64,000 bases of DNA, taken from assembly GCA_029261795.1 (NCBI GenBank), contig JAJDAP010000076.1, positions 1 through 64,000 of the forward strand. Direction: 5' to 3'. The DNA is from Deltaproteobacteria bacterium (GTDB taxonomy: Bacteria > Myxococcota_A > UBA9160 > UBA6930). A program made the translations under genes and the position numbers. Below the pieces are notes generated by a model. It was not told where the DNA came from, ran no database searches, and worked only from the letters and a program-made list of their open reading frames with translations. Below are positions 18,192 to 26,349 of this stretch, piece after piece (the first letter of the stretch is position 1; each line of letters opens with the position of its first letter).

Positions 18192-20141
18192 TCAGGGACT
18201 GGCCTCCGGGAGTGCGAACGCGACCACGGCATCGCCGACCTCGGTGCCGAAGCGCCCGTGCCCGCCCGCCGCGATCACGATGTACTGCCGCCCGCCGATC
18301 GCGTAGGACATGGGCGTCGCATTCGGGCCCGCAGGGACGCGGCCCTTCCAGAGCAGCTCTCCGGTCGCCGTATCGAAGGCGCGCAGATAGTTGTCGGCGG
18401 CTGCGCCGATGAAGGTCAAGCCACTCGCACTCACGATCGGCCCGCCGATCACGGGCGTGCCCATCTCCCAGGGAACCGGGAACGGCGCGACGAAATCCTG
18501 AATGGTCCCGATCGGCACCTTCCAGCGGATCTCTCCGCTCGCGAGGTCGATCGCGGCCAGGAAGCCCCAGGGTGGCGCGACGCAGGGCGCCCCGAGCGGG
18601 CCTAGCAGGATCTCGCGGCGCATGCCGTAGGGTGTGCCTTCCTGCGGGCCATGCTCCAACTCCGGGGCCTCGGCACGCGCCGCCGCGAACGATTCTCGCT
18701 CGTAGAGTGTCACCTGCCAGGCGATGTCCATCACATTGGCGATCAGCAACTGACGCTCGGGATCGACGGCGATGCCACCCCAGTTCATGCCGCCCGAGTT
18801 GCCCGGGACCATCAAGGTTCCCTGCTTGGTGGGTGCGGTGTAGGCGCCCTCGAAAGCGAGCGATTCGATGCGGTCTCTGCATACGCCGGTGTCCCAGGGC
18901 GTCACGCCCCATGCGTCGTCAACGTCGAAGGTCTGGCGGATCAGCGGTTCGGGCTTCACCGGAAAGGGCTGGGTCGGTGAGAGCACGAAGCCAGGCTCCT
19001 TGCGCTGGGGAACCGGTCGCTCTTCGATCTCGAACAGCGGTTCGCCGGTCTCACGATCGAACATGAAGACGAGGCCCATCTTCGTCGGCTGTGCCACCGC
19101 CGCGATCGCGCTTCCACGCCGACGCATCGGAAACAGCGTCGGCTGTGCCGGCACATCGAGGTCCCATACATCGTGGTGGACCGTCTGGAAGTTCCAGACG
19201 ATCTCGCCCGTCGAGGCGCGGAGCACCACGAGAGAGCTGCCGTAGTAGTCGAGTCCTTCGCGATGGCCGTTCGCGTAGTCCGGCGTCGGATTTCCCGTTG
19301 GCAGGAAGACGAGGTCCCGCGCCTCGTCCACGGACATCGGCGCCCAGACGTTAGGCGTCGAGAGCATGTAGCCCGAATCCTCGGCTCTTTGGCCACCGGC
19401 ACCGGCTTCCACGGGCGGGGCCAGATCCCACGCCCAACGAAGCGCCCCGGTCCGAACGTCGAAGGCGCGCACCACCCCGCTCGGTGCGTTGACCCGGGCA
19501 TTGTCCCCCACCGCTCCGCCCACGATCACGAGATCTCCGGCAATCACGGGCGCCGAGGTCAGCGAATACTCGCCGGCCCAACGGATCGAGCCTACGCCCT
19601 CCTCGAGCACCACCTCCCCTTCGTTCCCGAAATCGCGACAGGCTTCGCCAGTCTTGGCGTCGATCGCGAAGAGTCGCGCGTCGACGGTGTTCAGGAAGAC
19701 CCGCCGCGCACATTCGCCCTCCCCCGGGCTCTCCCAATGCGCGACGCCGCGGCAGGTGAGTTGGTTCGCGTAGTTCGCGTGGATGTCGACGCCGGGGTCG
19801 AAGCTCCACCTCTCCTCGCCCGTAGCAGGGTCGACCGCCAACACGCGGTTGAAGACGGTGCAGACGTAGAGCATTCCGTCGTGAAGCGTCGGCGTATTCT
19901 GGAACGCACTCGTCGTCTTGAACGGCGGACGTTCTCCGGCCTGATCGCCCGTGTGAAGCGTCCATGCGACTTCGAGCCGGTGGACGTTCTCCGGTGTGAT
20001 CTGCTCGGCCGCGGTGTAGCGCATGCCACCGGCATCCCCTCCGTACTCGGGCCAGCCCGCGTCGGCTGCCGGCGGGATCTTGGCGCCAGGCGAACAAGCC
20101 AGCAGCGACGCCACGGCGACGAGAACGGGGAGGCGTTTCAT
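18192..20141 (-). CDS. PQQ-dependent dehydrogenase (lipoprotein, eight-bladed propeller)
   Basis: 649 residues with a lipoprotein signal (lipobox LLAC). Repeated propeller signatures AVDPATGEERWSF, AIDAKTGE, AFDVRTGALRWAW, AIDLASGEIRWKVP and AFDTATGELLWKG fit quinoprotein glucose/quinate-type dehydrogenases. Also present are HDVWDLDVPAQPTL and GAPCVAPPWGF. No heme c motif (CxxCH) was seen, so electrons probably go to the quinone pool or a separate carrier. Substrate is likely a sugar, alcohol or polyol. Its start overlaps the end of a truncated upstream gene (AATGA), a sign that it was once second in an operon. Confidence 0.85.
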   Translation of the reverse strand: MKRLPVLVAVASLLACSPGAKIPPAADAGWPEYGGDAGGMRYTAAEQITPENVHRLEVAWTLHTGDQAGERPPFKTTSAFQNTPTLHDGMLYVCTVFNRVLAVDPATGEERWSFDPGVDIHANYANQLTCRGVAHWESPGEGECARRVFLNTVDARLFAIDAKTGEACRDFGNEGEVVLEEGVGSIRWAGEYSLTSAPVIAGDLVIVGGAVGDNARVNAPSGVVRAFDVRTGALRWAWDLAPPVEAGAGGQRAEDSGYMLSTPNVWAPMSVDEARDLVFLPTGNPTPDYANGHREGLDYYGSSLVVLRASTGEIVWNFQTVHHDVWDLDVPAQPTLFPMRRRGSAIAAVAQPTKMGLVFMFDRETGEPLFEIEERPVPQRKEPGFVLSPTQPFPVKPEPLIRQTFDVDDAWGVTPWDTGVCRDRIESLAFEGAYTAPTKQGTLMVPGNSGGMNWGGIAVDPERQLLIANVMDIAWQVTLYERESFAAARAEAPELEHGPQEGTPYGMRREILLGPLGAPCVAPPWGFLAAIDLASGEIRWKVPIGTIQDFVAPFPVPWEMGTPVIGGPIVSASGLTFIGAAADNYLRAFDTATGELLWKGRVPAGPNATPMSYAIGGRQYIVIAAGGHGRFGTEVGDAVVAFALPEASP

Positions 20142-20275
20142 TTCTGGGGCTCCAGGGGCTCGCGTTCGTCAGACACACCGACGGCGTCGAGCCACTCGAT
20201 GAGTCGAGCATTGTACGCGCCGGGTTGCGCCAGGTTCACCACGATCGCCTGGCCCGCTTCGCCGTGGTGCTCGAC
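20138..20275 (-). pseudogene. C-terminal remnant of a gene once coupled to the PQQ dehydrogenase (hydrolase-like)
   Basis: On the minus strand the last 45 or so codons before the PQQ gene read GEAGQAIVVNLAQPGAYNARLIEWLDAVG and end in a TGA that overlaps the PQQ start (AATGA). The stop-start overlap and the protein-like end (an AYNxxLIEWL helix as in alpha/beta hydrolases) suggest the true 3' end of a lost gene. Further upstream the frame runs antisense through the Nudix fragment, so the gene is broken at about 20275. Family assignment is tentative. Confidence 0.4.
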
Positions 20276-20845
20276 ATGGAGCCCGTCGTCGCGATTCGCG
20301 AGACCTTCGAGGAAGCTGGCGTGCTGCTCGCGCGTCCCCGGGGCTCTGACGAGCTCGTCGACGCCGACCGGCTGCGCCGCATCGAAGCGGCCCATCGCGA
20401 CGCGCTGAACGCTGGGGAACGAACCATGAGCGAGTTCGTGGCTCAGGAAGATCTGCTGCTGGCCACCGACCTGCTGGTCCACTTCGCCCATTGGATCACG
20501 CCGGGTTTCATGCCGAAGCGTTTCGACACGGACTTCTTCCTGGTCCCGGCACCGGCCGACCACCTCGCCGTGCACGATGGCGGCGAATCGGTGGATTCCG
20601 TCTGGACCACTCCGGCTGCCGCGGTGGCGGCGGCCAAGAGCGGCGAGCGGACGATCATCTTCCCGACGTTCATGAACCTGAAGAAGCTCGGCGAGAGCGG
20701 TACGGTGGGCGCCGCCATCGCTAGCGCCCAGCGCCAGCCGGTCGTCACCGTCCTCCCACAGATCGAGGAGCGGAACGGCGCCCATCTCGGCATTGATGGG
20801 CACCTAGCGCGGGAGCCGGTAGCCTGCGCCCATGCCCCCGTTTGA
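20276..20845 (+). pseudogene. 5'-truncated Nudix hydrolase (NUDT19-like)
   Basis: The frame opens into AIRETFEEAGVLLARP, the second half of the Nudix box (R-E-x-x-E-E-x-G). It continues with the conserved C-terminal part of NUDT19-like hydrolases: LVHFAHWITPGFMPKRFDTDFFL, GGESVDSVWTTPAAA, RTIIFPTFMNLKKLG. The N-terminal region with the family's FPGG segment and the first Nudix glutamate is absent; upstream sequence belongs to another gene on the other strand. About 90 residues are missing against the family. It overlaps the next gene by 14 bases. Probably inactive. Confidence 0.7.
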
Positions 20846-21602
20846 TCTCGAAGCCGCTGGGCGTTGCGCCGAAGCCGCCGCCGATGCCGCGCGCAAGGAA
20901 ATCCTGCCGCGCTTTCGAAACGTGTCGGTCGAAACGAAGAGCGACGGTTCGCCGGTCACCGAAGCCGACCTCGCGGCCGAACGCGCGATCCGGGAAGTCC
21001 TCGCAGGCTTCGACCCGGAGCTGGCGATCCTGGGCGAGGAATTCGGCGCCGACGGCGACGCCGAGGAGCGCGGCTGGATCATCGATCCGATCGACGGAAC
21101 CATCGGCTTCGCGCGCGGTCTGCCGCTCTTTGCAACCTTGATCGCGCTGGTGGAAGACGGTGAGCCGGTACTCGGATTGATCGACCTGCCGGCCCTCGAC
21201 GAACGCACGATCGGTTGGCGCGGCGCCGGGGTGCGACGCAACGGCGCGCCGTTGCGCATCTCGTCGGAAACCCGGCTTTCGCGGTCCCTCATCGCTCACG
21301 GGGATCGGTTCTGCTTCGATCGCTTCGGCTGGCGCGATGGCTTCGACACGCTCAATGGCGAGCTGCCGCTCTTTCGCGGCTACACCGACGCCTTCGGGCA
21401 TGCCCAGGTCCTGGGTGGCGGCGTCGACGCCATGGTGGACGTGGACCTCAACCCCTGGGACGCGGCGGCCACCCAGGCGCTGGTTCCCGAGGCCGGCGGA
21501 AGGATCATCACCGTCGACAAACGCGCCGAAGGCCAAAAGCTCGGCCTGATCTTCGGCAGTCCCGCCCTCGTCGAGCAGCTCGAAGAGCGCTTCAAAAGTT
21601 AG
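20832..21602 (+). CDS. Inositol monophosphatase family phosphatase (HisN-like)
   Basis: 256 residues, Mg-dependent phosphatase. Motifs: KSDGSPVTEADLAAE, metal Glu in ILGEEFG, the metal cluster WIIDPIDGTIGFARG, and DLNPWDAAATQALVPEAGG. The family includes inositol-1-phosphatase and HisN histidinol-phosphatase. The spacing, short length and PIDGT-x-x-F-x-R-G-x-P form lean to HisN, but no other histidine genes are near. Starts 14 bases inside the end of the truncated Nudix frame. Confidence 0.85.
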   Translation: MPPFDLEAAGRCAEAAADAARKEILPRFRNVSVETKSDGSPVTEADLAAERAIREVLAGFDPELAILGEEFGADGDAEERGWIIDPIDGTIGFARGLPLFATLIALVEDGEPVLGLIDLPALDERTIGWRGAGVRRNGAPLRISSETRLSRSLIAHGDRFCFDRFGWRDGFDTLNGELPLFRGYTDAFGHAQVLGGGVDAMVDVDLNPWDAAATQALVPEAGGRIITVDKRAEGQKLGLIFGSPALVEQLEERFKS

Positions 21603-21609
21603 GCGACGA

Positions 21610-21638
21610 CCCGGAGGTGAAGCAGCTCCACCTCCGGG
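21610..21638. terminator. Hairpin between convergent genes
   Basis: Ten-base perfect arms (CCCGGAGGTG / CACCTCCGGG) with a 9-base loop lie just after the phosphatase stop and before the end of the convergent cupredoxin gene. It is well placed as a bidirectional terminator, though without a U-tract. Read on the minus strand the same bases give a protein-like end (EVIPEVELLHLRVVA, stop at 21599-21601), so it could instead be a gene remnant. Confidence 0.4.
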
Positions 21639-21663
21639 ATCACCTCCCAGGCACCCTTGCGAA

Positions 21664-22083
21664 CTAGGGCAGTACCAGCAGGGTCGCGCCACGATGAGGC
21701 GGATGCAGATGACACTGCAACGCGTACACCCCGGGTTCGAGCGCCGGTAGCTCCACGACGTACTCCTCCTGCGAGGGCAGCACGGTCTCGACGCCGAGCG
21801 CCGGGATCGTGAAGCCGTGAGGAATCTCCGTGGTGTTGTAGAAGCTGAGGGACCGACCTTCGCCGGCCGTCAGAACCACGGTCGAGGGAATGAACACATT
21901 CTTCCCTCCCACCTTGGTGCTGACCATCTCGACCATGGTCCGATCGTCGTCGAACCCAGTTGCGCCCTTGCCGTGGTGTCCGTGATGACTTCCAACCCGC
22001 GAACCCTGGCAACCGAATGCCAGGAGCGCGAGCAGAATCACCGCGCCGGAAAACACGCGGGCACCGAAACGATTGCGGTTCAT
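21664..22083 (-). CDS. Cupredoxin-like lipoprotein
   Basis: 139 residues with a lipoprotein signal (lipobox AFGC) and a His-rich linker (GSHHGHHGKG). The cupredoxin fold has IPSTVVLTAGEGRSLSFYN, a PHGF histidine, then CHLHPPHR near the end. The histidines and cysteine match type I copper ligands, although the exact Cys-x-x-His spacing is unusual (C-H-L-H-P-P-H). Probably a copper carrier or electron shuttle at the periplasmic face. The Ala/Gly-rich lipoprotein gene lies just upstream on the same strand (6-base gap), likely one operon. Confidence 0.75.
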   Translation of the reverse strand: MNRNRFGARVFSGAVILLALLAFGCQGSRVGSHHGHHGKGATGFDDDRTMVEMVSTKVGGKNVFIPSTVVLTAGEGRSLSFYNTTEIPHGFTIPALGVETVLPSQEEYVVELPALEPGVYALQCHLHPPHRGATLLVLP

Positions 22084-22089
22084 CGGCGG

Positions 22090-22479
22090 CTACTCGAGTG
22101 CCGAGCCGACGGCGTCCTCGGCGGCATTACCGACTGCGTCACTCGCCTCGTCACCGGCGCCCATCTCGGCGGCCTTGTCATGGGCCATCTCGCCAGCCTT
22201 CTCGGCCATATCGCCGGTCACGTCCAAGGCACCGGCGGCAGCATCGTTCACGGCATCGCCTGCGCCTTCTGCGAGATCGCCTGCTGCGTCGGCGGCACCG
22301 GCGGCCACATCACCCACCAGGCCGGCGGCGTCACCCAGCACGGAACCACCCTCTTCGGCGGCTTCCTCAGCGGCGCCGGCAGCGGCCTCGACCGGGTTGC
22401 CGGAATCGTCTCCACCGCAACTTGCAAGCAGGAACGGACCAGTCAGGGAAAGAGCCAGGATCAAGATCATTCGGGTCAT
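22090..22479 (-). CDS. Ala/Gly/Asp-rich repetitive lipoprotein
   Basis: 129 residues. A signal peptide with lipobox LASC is followed by about 105 residues made almost only of Ala, Gly, Asp, Glu and Val in loose repeats (GDAAGLVGDVAAGAADAAGD and variants). The pattern places Ala/Val on one helical face and acidic residues on the other, resembling amphipathic LEA- or apolipoprotein-like helices. No family recognised. It probably lines a membrane surface or acts as a spacer. First gene of a pair with the cupredoxin. Confidence 0.65.
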   Translation of the reverse strand: MTRMILILALSLTGPFLLASCGGDDSGNPVEAAAGAAEEAAEEGGSVLGDAAGLVGDVAAGAADAAGDLAEGAGDAVNDAAAGALDVTGDMAEKAGEMAHDKAAEMGAGDEASDAVGNAAEDAVGSALE

Positions 22480-22590
22480 TGGGTTAAACCTCCTTCAGCG
22501 CCGCTGGGACGCCCTTGCGGGGGGAGCAACGGCTCCACCAGCCGCTATCGTACGACGTTCTTCACCCATCGTTGTGAGGGGAATCACAAA

Positions 22591-24249
22591 ATGAGTGCTC
22601 ATGAGACCGGCCAGGGTTCCCTGGATGACGCAAAAACCTTGCTGGATGGGGCCCAATCCCTACTGAATTCCGCGCTGGACGCCGCGCGTCGCCTGACCGA
22701 CGGTGGCAAGACCATCGACGATCACCAGGTCCTGACCGAACGCGTCGTCTACGCCGCCACCGAGGGACGCGCCGCGCGCGAAGTCCTCGCCCTGGTCGAA
22801 GCGGCCCGCGCCGAGGGACGCGCGACGCCGATGCTCGAATCCACCGCGATCGCTGCCGTGGCGGATCTGGTCGCCAACCTACGCGACCGTCTCGATCCGA
22901 TCCTCGACGATCTCGGCATCGGGAACGCCGCTCTCGAAGCATCATTCCCGCCCGCCCTACAGACGCGGCTGCGCGCCGCCGGAAACGAAGCGGCGCTTCG
23001 CGCGATCGGTCGGGATGCCATCGAGCGTCGCGGTCGCACCGAACCGCCGCTGGACGAGATGCTCGAGCAGGTGCGCGACAGCGTGCGCGAGTTCGCCGAG
23101 AACGAGGTGGTCCCGCACGCCGAACACATCCACCGGCAAGATCTGGATATTCCCGAAGCGTTCATCCAGAACATGGGCGAGCTCGGTTATTTCGGACTGT
23201 CGATTCCCGAGGAGTACGGCGGCCACGAGATGGGCAACCAGGCGATGATCCTCACCACCGAGGAACTCTCGCGAGCCTCGCTGGCCGCCGCCGGATCCTT
23301 GATCACACGGCCCGAGATCCTGACCAAGGCGCTCGTTGCGGGTGGGACGGAAGAGCAGAAGCACGAATGGCTGCCGAAGCTGGCCACCGGCGAAGTGATG
23401 GTGGGTGTCTCCGTGACGGAGCCTGACATCGGAAGCAACGTCGCGGGCGTCAAGTGCCGCGCCTCCCGCGCCACCGTCGAGGGCGAGGAGGGCTGGGTCA
23501 TCAACGGGCCGAAGGCCTGGTGCACGTTCGCGGGGCGCGCCAACGCCCTGGCGCTGCTGGCTCGAACCGACCCGGACACACCCGGTGCCCGAGGGCTCTC
23601 GCTCTTCATCGTGCCGAAGGATTCCTTTCCGGGTCACGAGTTCGAGATGACCCAGCCGGGTGGCGGTCGCATGGTCGGCAAGGCCGACGCCACGCCGGGC
23701 TACCGCGGCATGCACTCGTTCACGCTGAACCTGGAGAACTACTTCGTCCCCGCAGCGAACCTGGTCGGCGGAGAAGACGGCCTCGGCCGCGGCTTCTATC
23801 TCCAGATGGGCGGATTTGCCGCGGGCCGCTTGCAGACTGGCGGGCGCGGTTGCGGCCTGGCCCAGGCGGCACTCGAGGAAACCGCCAAGTACGTGATCGA
23901 TCGCGATCAGTTCTCACAACCGATCAGCGAGTTCCAGCTCACCCAGTACACCCTGGGCCGCATGGCGGCGAAGCTACTCGGCGCTCGGGCCATCACCTAC
24001 GCCGCCGCGATCGAAATGGACGAAGATGAGCGCGCCGCGGCACCGCTCGCTGCGCAGGCCAAGCTCCTGGCCTGCGACATCGCCGTGGAGATCGCTCAGC
24101 AGGGACAGTTGATGCACGGTGGCTGGGGCTACGCCGAGGAGTATCCGATCTCGCGATACGTGGTCGACGCCCAGGTGCTGCCGATCTTCGAGGGCGTGAA
24201 GCCGATCCTCGAGCTCTATGCCATCGGCCGCGCGCTGCTCGCGAACTAA
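22591..24249 (+). CDS. Acyl-CoA dehydrogenase with N-terminal extension, (2S)-methylsuccinyl-CoA dehydrogenase-like
   Basis: 552 residues, about 150 longer than ordinary acyl-CoA dehydrogenases. The extra N-terminal helical domain (1-150; DDHQVLTERVVYAATEGRAA) is also found in the methylsuccinyl-CoA dehydrogenase of the ethylmalonyl-CoA pathway. The catalytic part has SVTEPDIGSNVAGVKCRA, GYRGMHSFTLNLENY, GGWGYAEEYPISRYV and the base-bearing IFEGVKPILE. Start at ATG 22591 with GAGGGGA upstream; the longer open frame is an antisense artefact. Ethylmalonyl-CoA partners (ecm, ccr) are not in the window, so specificity is inferred. Confidence 0.85.
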   Translation: MSAHETGQGSLDDAKTLLDGAQSLLNSALDAARRLTDGGKTIDDHQVLTERVVYAATEGRAAREVLALVEAARAEGRATPMLESTAIAAVADLVANLRDRLDPILDDLGIGNAALEASFPPALQTRLRAAGNEAALRAIGRDAIERRGRTEPPLDEMLEQVRDSVREFAENEVVPHAEHIHRQDLDIPEAFIQNMGELGYFGLSIPEEYGGHEMGNQAMILTTEELSRASLAAAGSLITRPEILTKALVAGGTEEQKHEWLPKLATGEVMVGVSVTEPDIGSNVAGVKCRASRATVEGEEGWVINGPKAWCTFAGRANALALLARTDPDTPGARGLSLFIVPKDSFPGHEFEMTQPGGGRMVGKADATPGYRGMHSFTLNLENYFVPAANLVGGEDGLGRGFYLQMGGFAAGRLQTGGRGCGLAQAALEETAKYVIDRDQFSQPISEFQLTQYTLGRMAAKLLGARAITYAAAIEMDEDERAAAPLAAQAKLLACDIAVEIAQQGQLMHGGWGYAEEYPISRYVVDAQVLPIFEGVKPILELYAIGRALLAN

Positions 24250-24279
24250 CGAAATCGCGCGATGGTTCCGGAGGGTCGC

Positions 24280-25113
24280 ATGGGCTGGATCCTGGTAACG
24301 AACGACGATGGTTGGGACTCCCCGGCGCTGGTGCCGTTGGTGCGGGCGCTCTCCCCGCTGGCCGAAGTGCGCACGGTGGTTCCGGACCGCGAACGCAGCT
24401 GGATCTCGAAGGCCATCACCCGCTTCGATGACGTCGAAGTGGAACGCGCCGACAAGGAAGACTGCGCCATCTGGCGAACCACCGGCTGCCCGGCCGATTG
24501 CGCCCAGATCGGCATCCACTCCCTGTTCGACACCCTGCCTAGCCTGGTGGTCTCGGGCATCAACGTCGGCTTCAACCACGGACTGGCCTTCTTCTTGTCG
24601 AGCGGGACCGTCGGTGGCGCCACCGAGGGCTGGATCGCGGGCCTACCCGCGCTGGCGTTCTCGACCGGCGTGACCGAGCACCACGAACGCTGGGCAGGCG
24701 AAGTGCTCGAACCCGAGGCTCGTGGCGACTGGGAGCGGGGCGCCGCGCTCTGCGCGCAGATCGCGGCCACGGTCCAAGAACGCGGGATGCCCGGCCACTC
24801 GGACCTGCTCTCGGTCAACTTTCCCTGGGGCTCGGGCCCTGAAACGGCCCGGGAAGTCACCGAACTCGGCCGCGTGGGCTACGACCAGGTCTTCCAGCGT
24901 CAGACGGCCACGACCTACGCCCACAAGTTCTCGGGCTTCAGCCGACGCTCAGGAGCGAGCCTCGCCAAGAGCGACCTCATCGCCGCGCGGCAAGGCGTCG
25001 TCTCGATCACACCCGTGCAGCTGCCCTCCACGGCCGAGGTCCCCGATGCGGAGCGGGGCGCGCTGGAGCAGGCCGAGCGGTCCGAAGACGCGGACCGACC
25101 GCGAGAGTTCTAG
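24280..25113 (+). CDS. surE: 5'/3'-nucleotidase SurE
   Basis: 277 residues. Metal-dependent survival protein E that removes phosphate from nucleoside monophosphates. N-terminal ILVTNDDGWDSPALVPL holds the metal-binding DD; VVPDRERSWISKAIT, then VVSGINVGFNHG and SSGTVGGATEGW complete the site. The second ATG was chosen because GGAGGG lies 4 bases upstream. Thirty bases after the dehydrogenase stop, so probably co-transcribed. C-terminal 25 residues are variable and charged. Confidence 0.88.
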   Translation: MGWILVTNDDGWDSPALVPLVRALSPLAEVRTVVPDRERSWISKAITRFDDVEVERADKEDCAIWRTTGCPADCAQIGIHSLFDTLPSLVVSGINVGFNHGLAFFLSSGTVGGATEGWIAGLPALAFSTGVTEHHERWAGEVLEPEARGDWERGAALCAQIAATVQERGMPGHSDLLSVNFPWGSGPETAREVTELGRVGYDQVFQRQTATTYAHKFSGFSRRSGASLAKSDLIAARQGVVSITPVQLPSTAEVPDAERGALEQAERSEDADRPREF

Positions 25114-25253
25114 AGCCTCTCGCAGACCTCCGCACAACGGCCGCGAGCGGACGGCATTGCGCATCCGGGGTCTGGACCAGCTAGGCGAAGACGCGGCCGA
25201 CGCTTCCTCTGGGTTCACTGAAGCCACGAGAGCGGGCTCTCCAGCGTACGCGT

Positions 25254-25398
25254 GGCGGAAGGTCTTGAGGGGTGGCGTGGCTCTCGACTCCACGAGGAGG
25301 GCTCGCAGGGTGGCCTTGCGAGCGGGCTTCCTGGGTCGAGGACGTGCTGACTAGCGGTGCCTGCACGAGGGGATGCCGGGCGGGGCCGCGGGGACTGT
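25254..25398 (-). repeat. Non-coding tail of the RAYT element (repeated at 14370-14512)
   Basis: About 145 bases following the RAYT stop recur after the transposase remnant at 14 kb, in opposite orientation, with clear blocks of identity (GCACCGCTAGTCAGCACGTC; GTCGAGAGCCAC). The similarity ends at CCTTCCGC in both copies, which marks the likely right boundary of the element. Internal inverted segments such as GTGGCTCTCGACTCCAC could form REP-like hairpins recognised by the transposase. Confidence 0.65.
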
Positions 25399-26091
25399 TC
25401 AGCCCGGAGCGGCAGCGGGGTCCAGGAGCGGACCGGCTCTCTTCCAGCCCTCGTTGAGGAGCCAGGTGTGGGTGAACGCGACGGCCCGGGTTCCGGGCGT
25501 ACCACTTGCCGCGATCACGAGATCGCGCGCCGAGCGCTGCCAGCCCCCGAACCATCGACCCGAAGAGGCGGGATCGATTCTCACGATGCTTGACGGGCGC
25601 TTCATGTGCCGCCTGGCGTTCATCAGGACATAGCGCAGTGCATTGCGCACCTGGGTCGGTGACTTCAAGACCACGTGGTGATACCGGTCCTTCAGAACCG
25701 GTTCAGAGCACGCGAATACCTGATTCACCGCACGCGCGAGACGCGCGCCCAGCGACTTCATCCCACGCCCCAGGGCGTCCGCATCCTTCGCCTCCACCAA
25801 CAGATGGACGTGATTGGCCTGGATCGAGTAGTGCGCGAGCCGGAAGTCCCCGCGGTCACAGGCCTTCGCCCAAGAGCGTTCGAGTTCTCGTACCAGCTTG
25901 ACGGTTCGAAGCGACGGCACGCCATCGCGCACCTTCAGGGTGACGTGGCAGGGAAGCCGGGCGGCAAGTCCCGTTCGGCGGAGATGAGGAATACCGGACC
26001 CTGCCTGCGGCTTTCGACCGGCCCCGGGGGGCTTCCCGCCCCACCCGGAGTGTCGCAGTTCGAGCTGGATTCCGGATGACCTACGCGGCAC
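25399..26091 (-). mobile_element. REP-associated tyrosine transposase (RAYT, IS200-like Y1 family)
   Basis: 230 residues, GTG start. Signatures of Y1 RAYTs: the metal-binding H-x-H in SIQANHVHLLVEA, an N-terminal PCHVTLKV, and a C-terminal region of helices with KDRYHHVVLKSPTQVRNALRYVLMNARRH, where the catalytic tyrosine is expected. An N-terminal basic stretch precedes the fold. Such enzymes act on REP hairpins, and the tail downstream is repeated elsewhere in the window. The reading frame is intact. The 5' side is locally A+T-rich (about 26092-26115), unlike the rest of the window. Confidence 0.85.
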
Positions 26092-26349
26092 GGTATTGAT
26101 TATAGCGATATTAGACTAACAACCAACGACAATCGACATCGCATCCCAGAAACACCGTTCGAGCCGCCCCACCTCCGCTCGTGCCCTCGACCGGGGCCCG
26201 ATCCACCTGGCAGCGGGCAGCACGACTATCCGGTTGCGGATGCAGTGCCGAGCTGCTCGAGCCCTCTGCCCGGAATGCGCGCAGGGTCGCTGGTGCAGAG
26301 CTTGCCTGGCGATCGCACCGCGCGCGGCCTGCTATGCGGAGCCTTGGCA

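Noticed and set aside
25114-25253. Small open frames between surE and the RAYT.
   Set aside because: They have no motif or ribosome-binding site; most of the region is the outer flank of the RAYT element.
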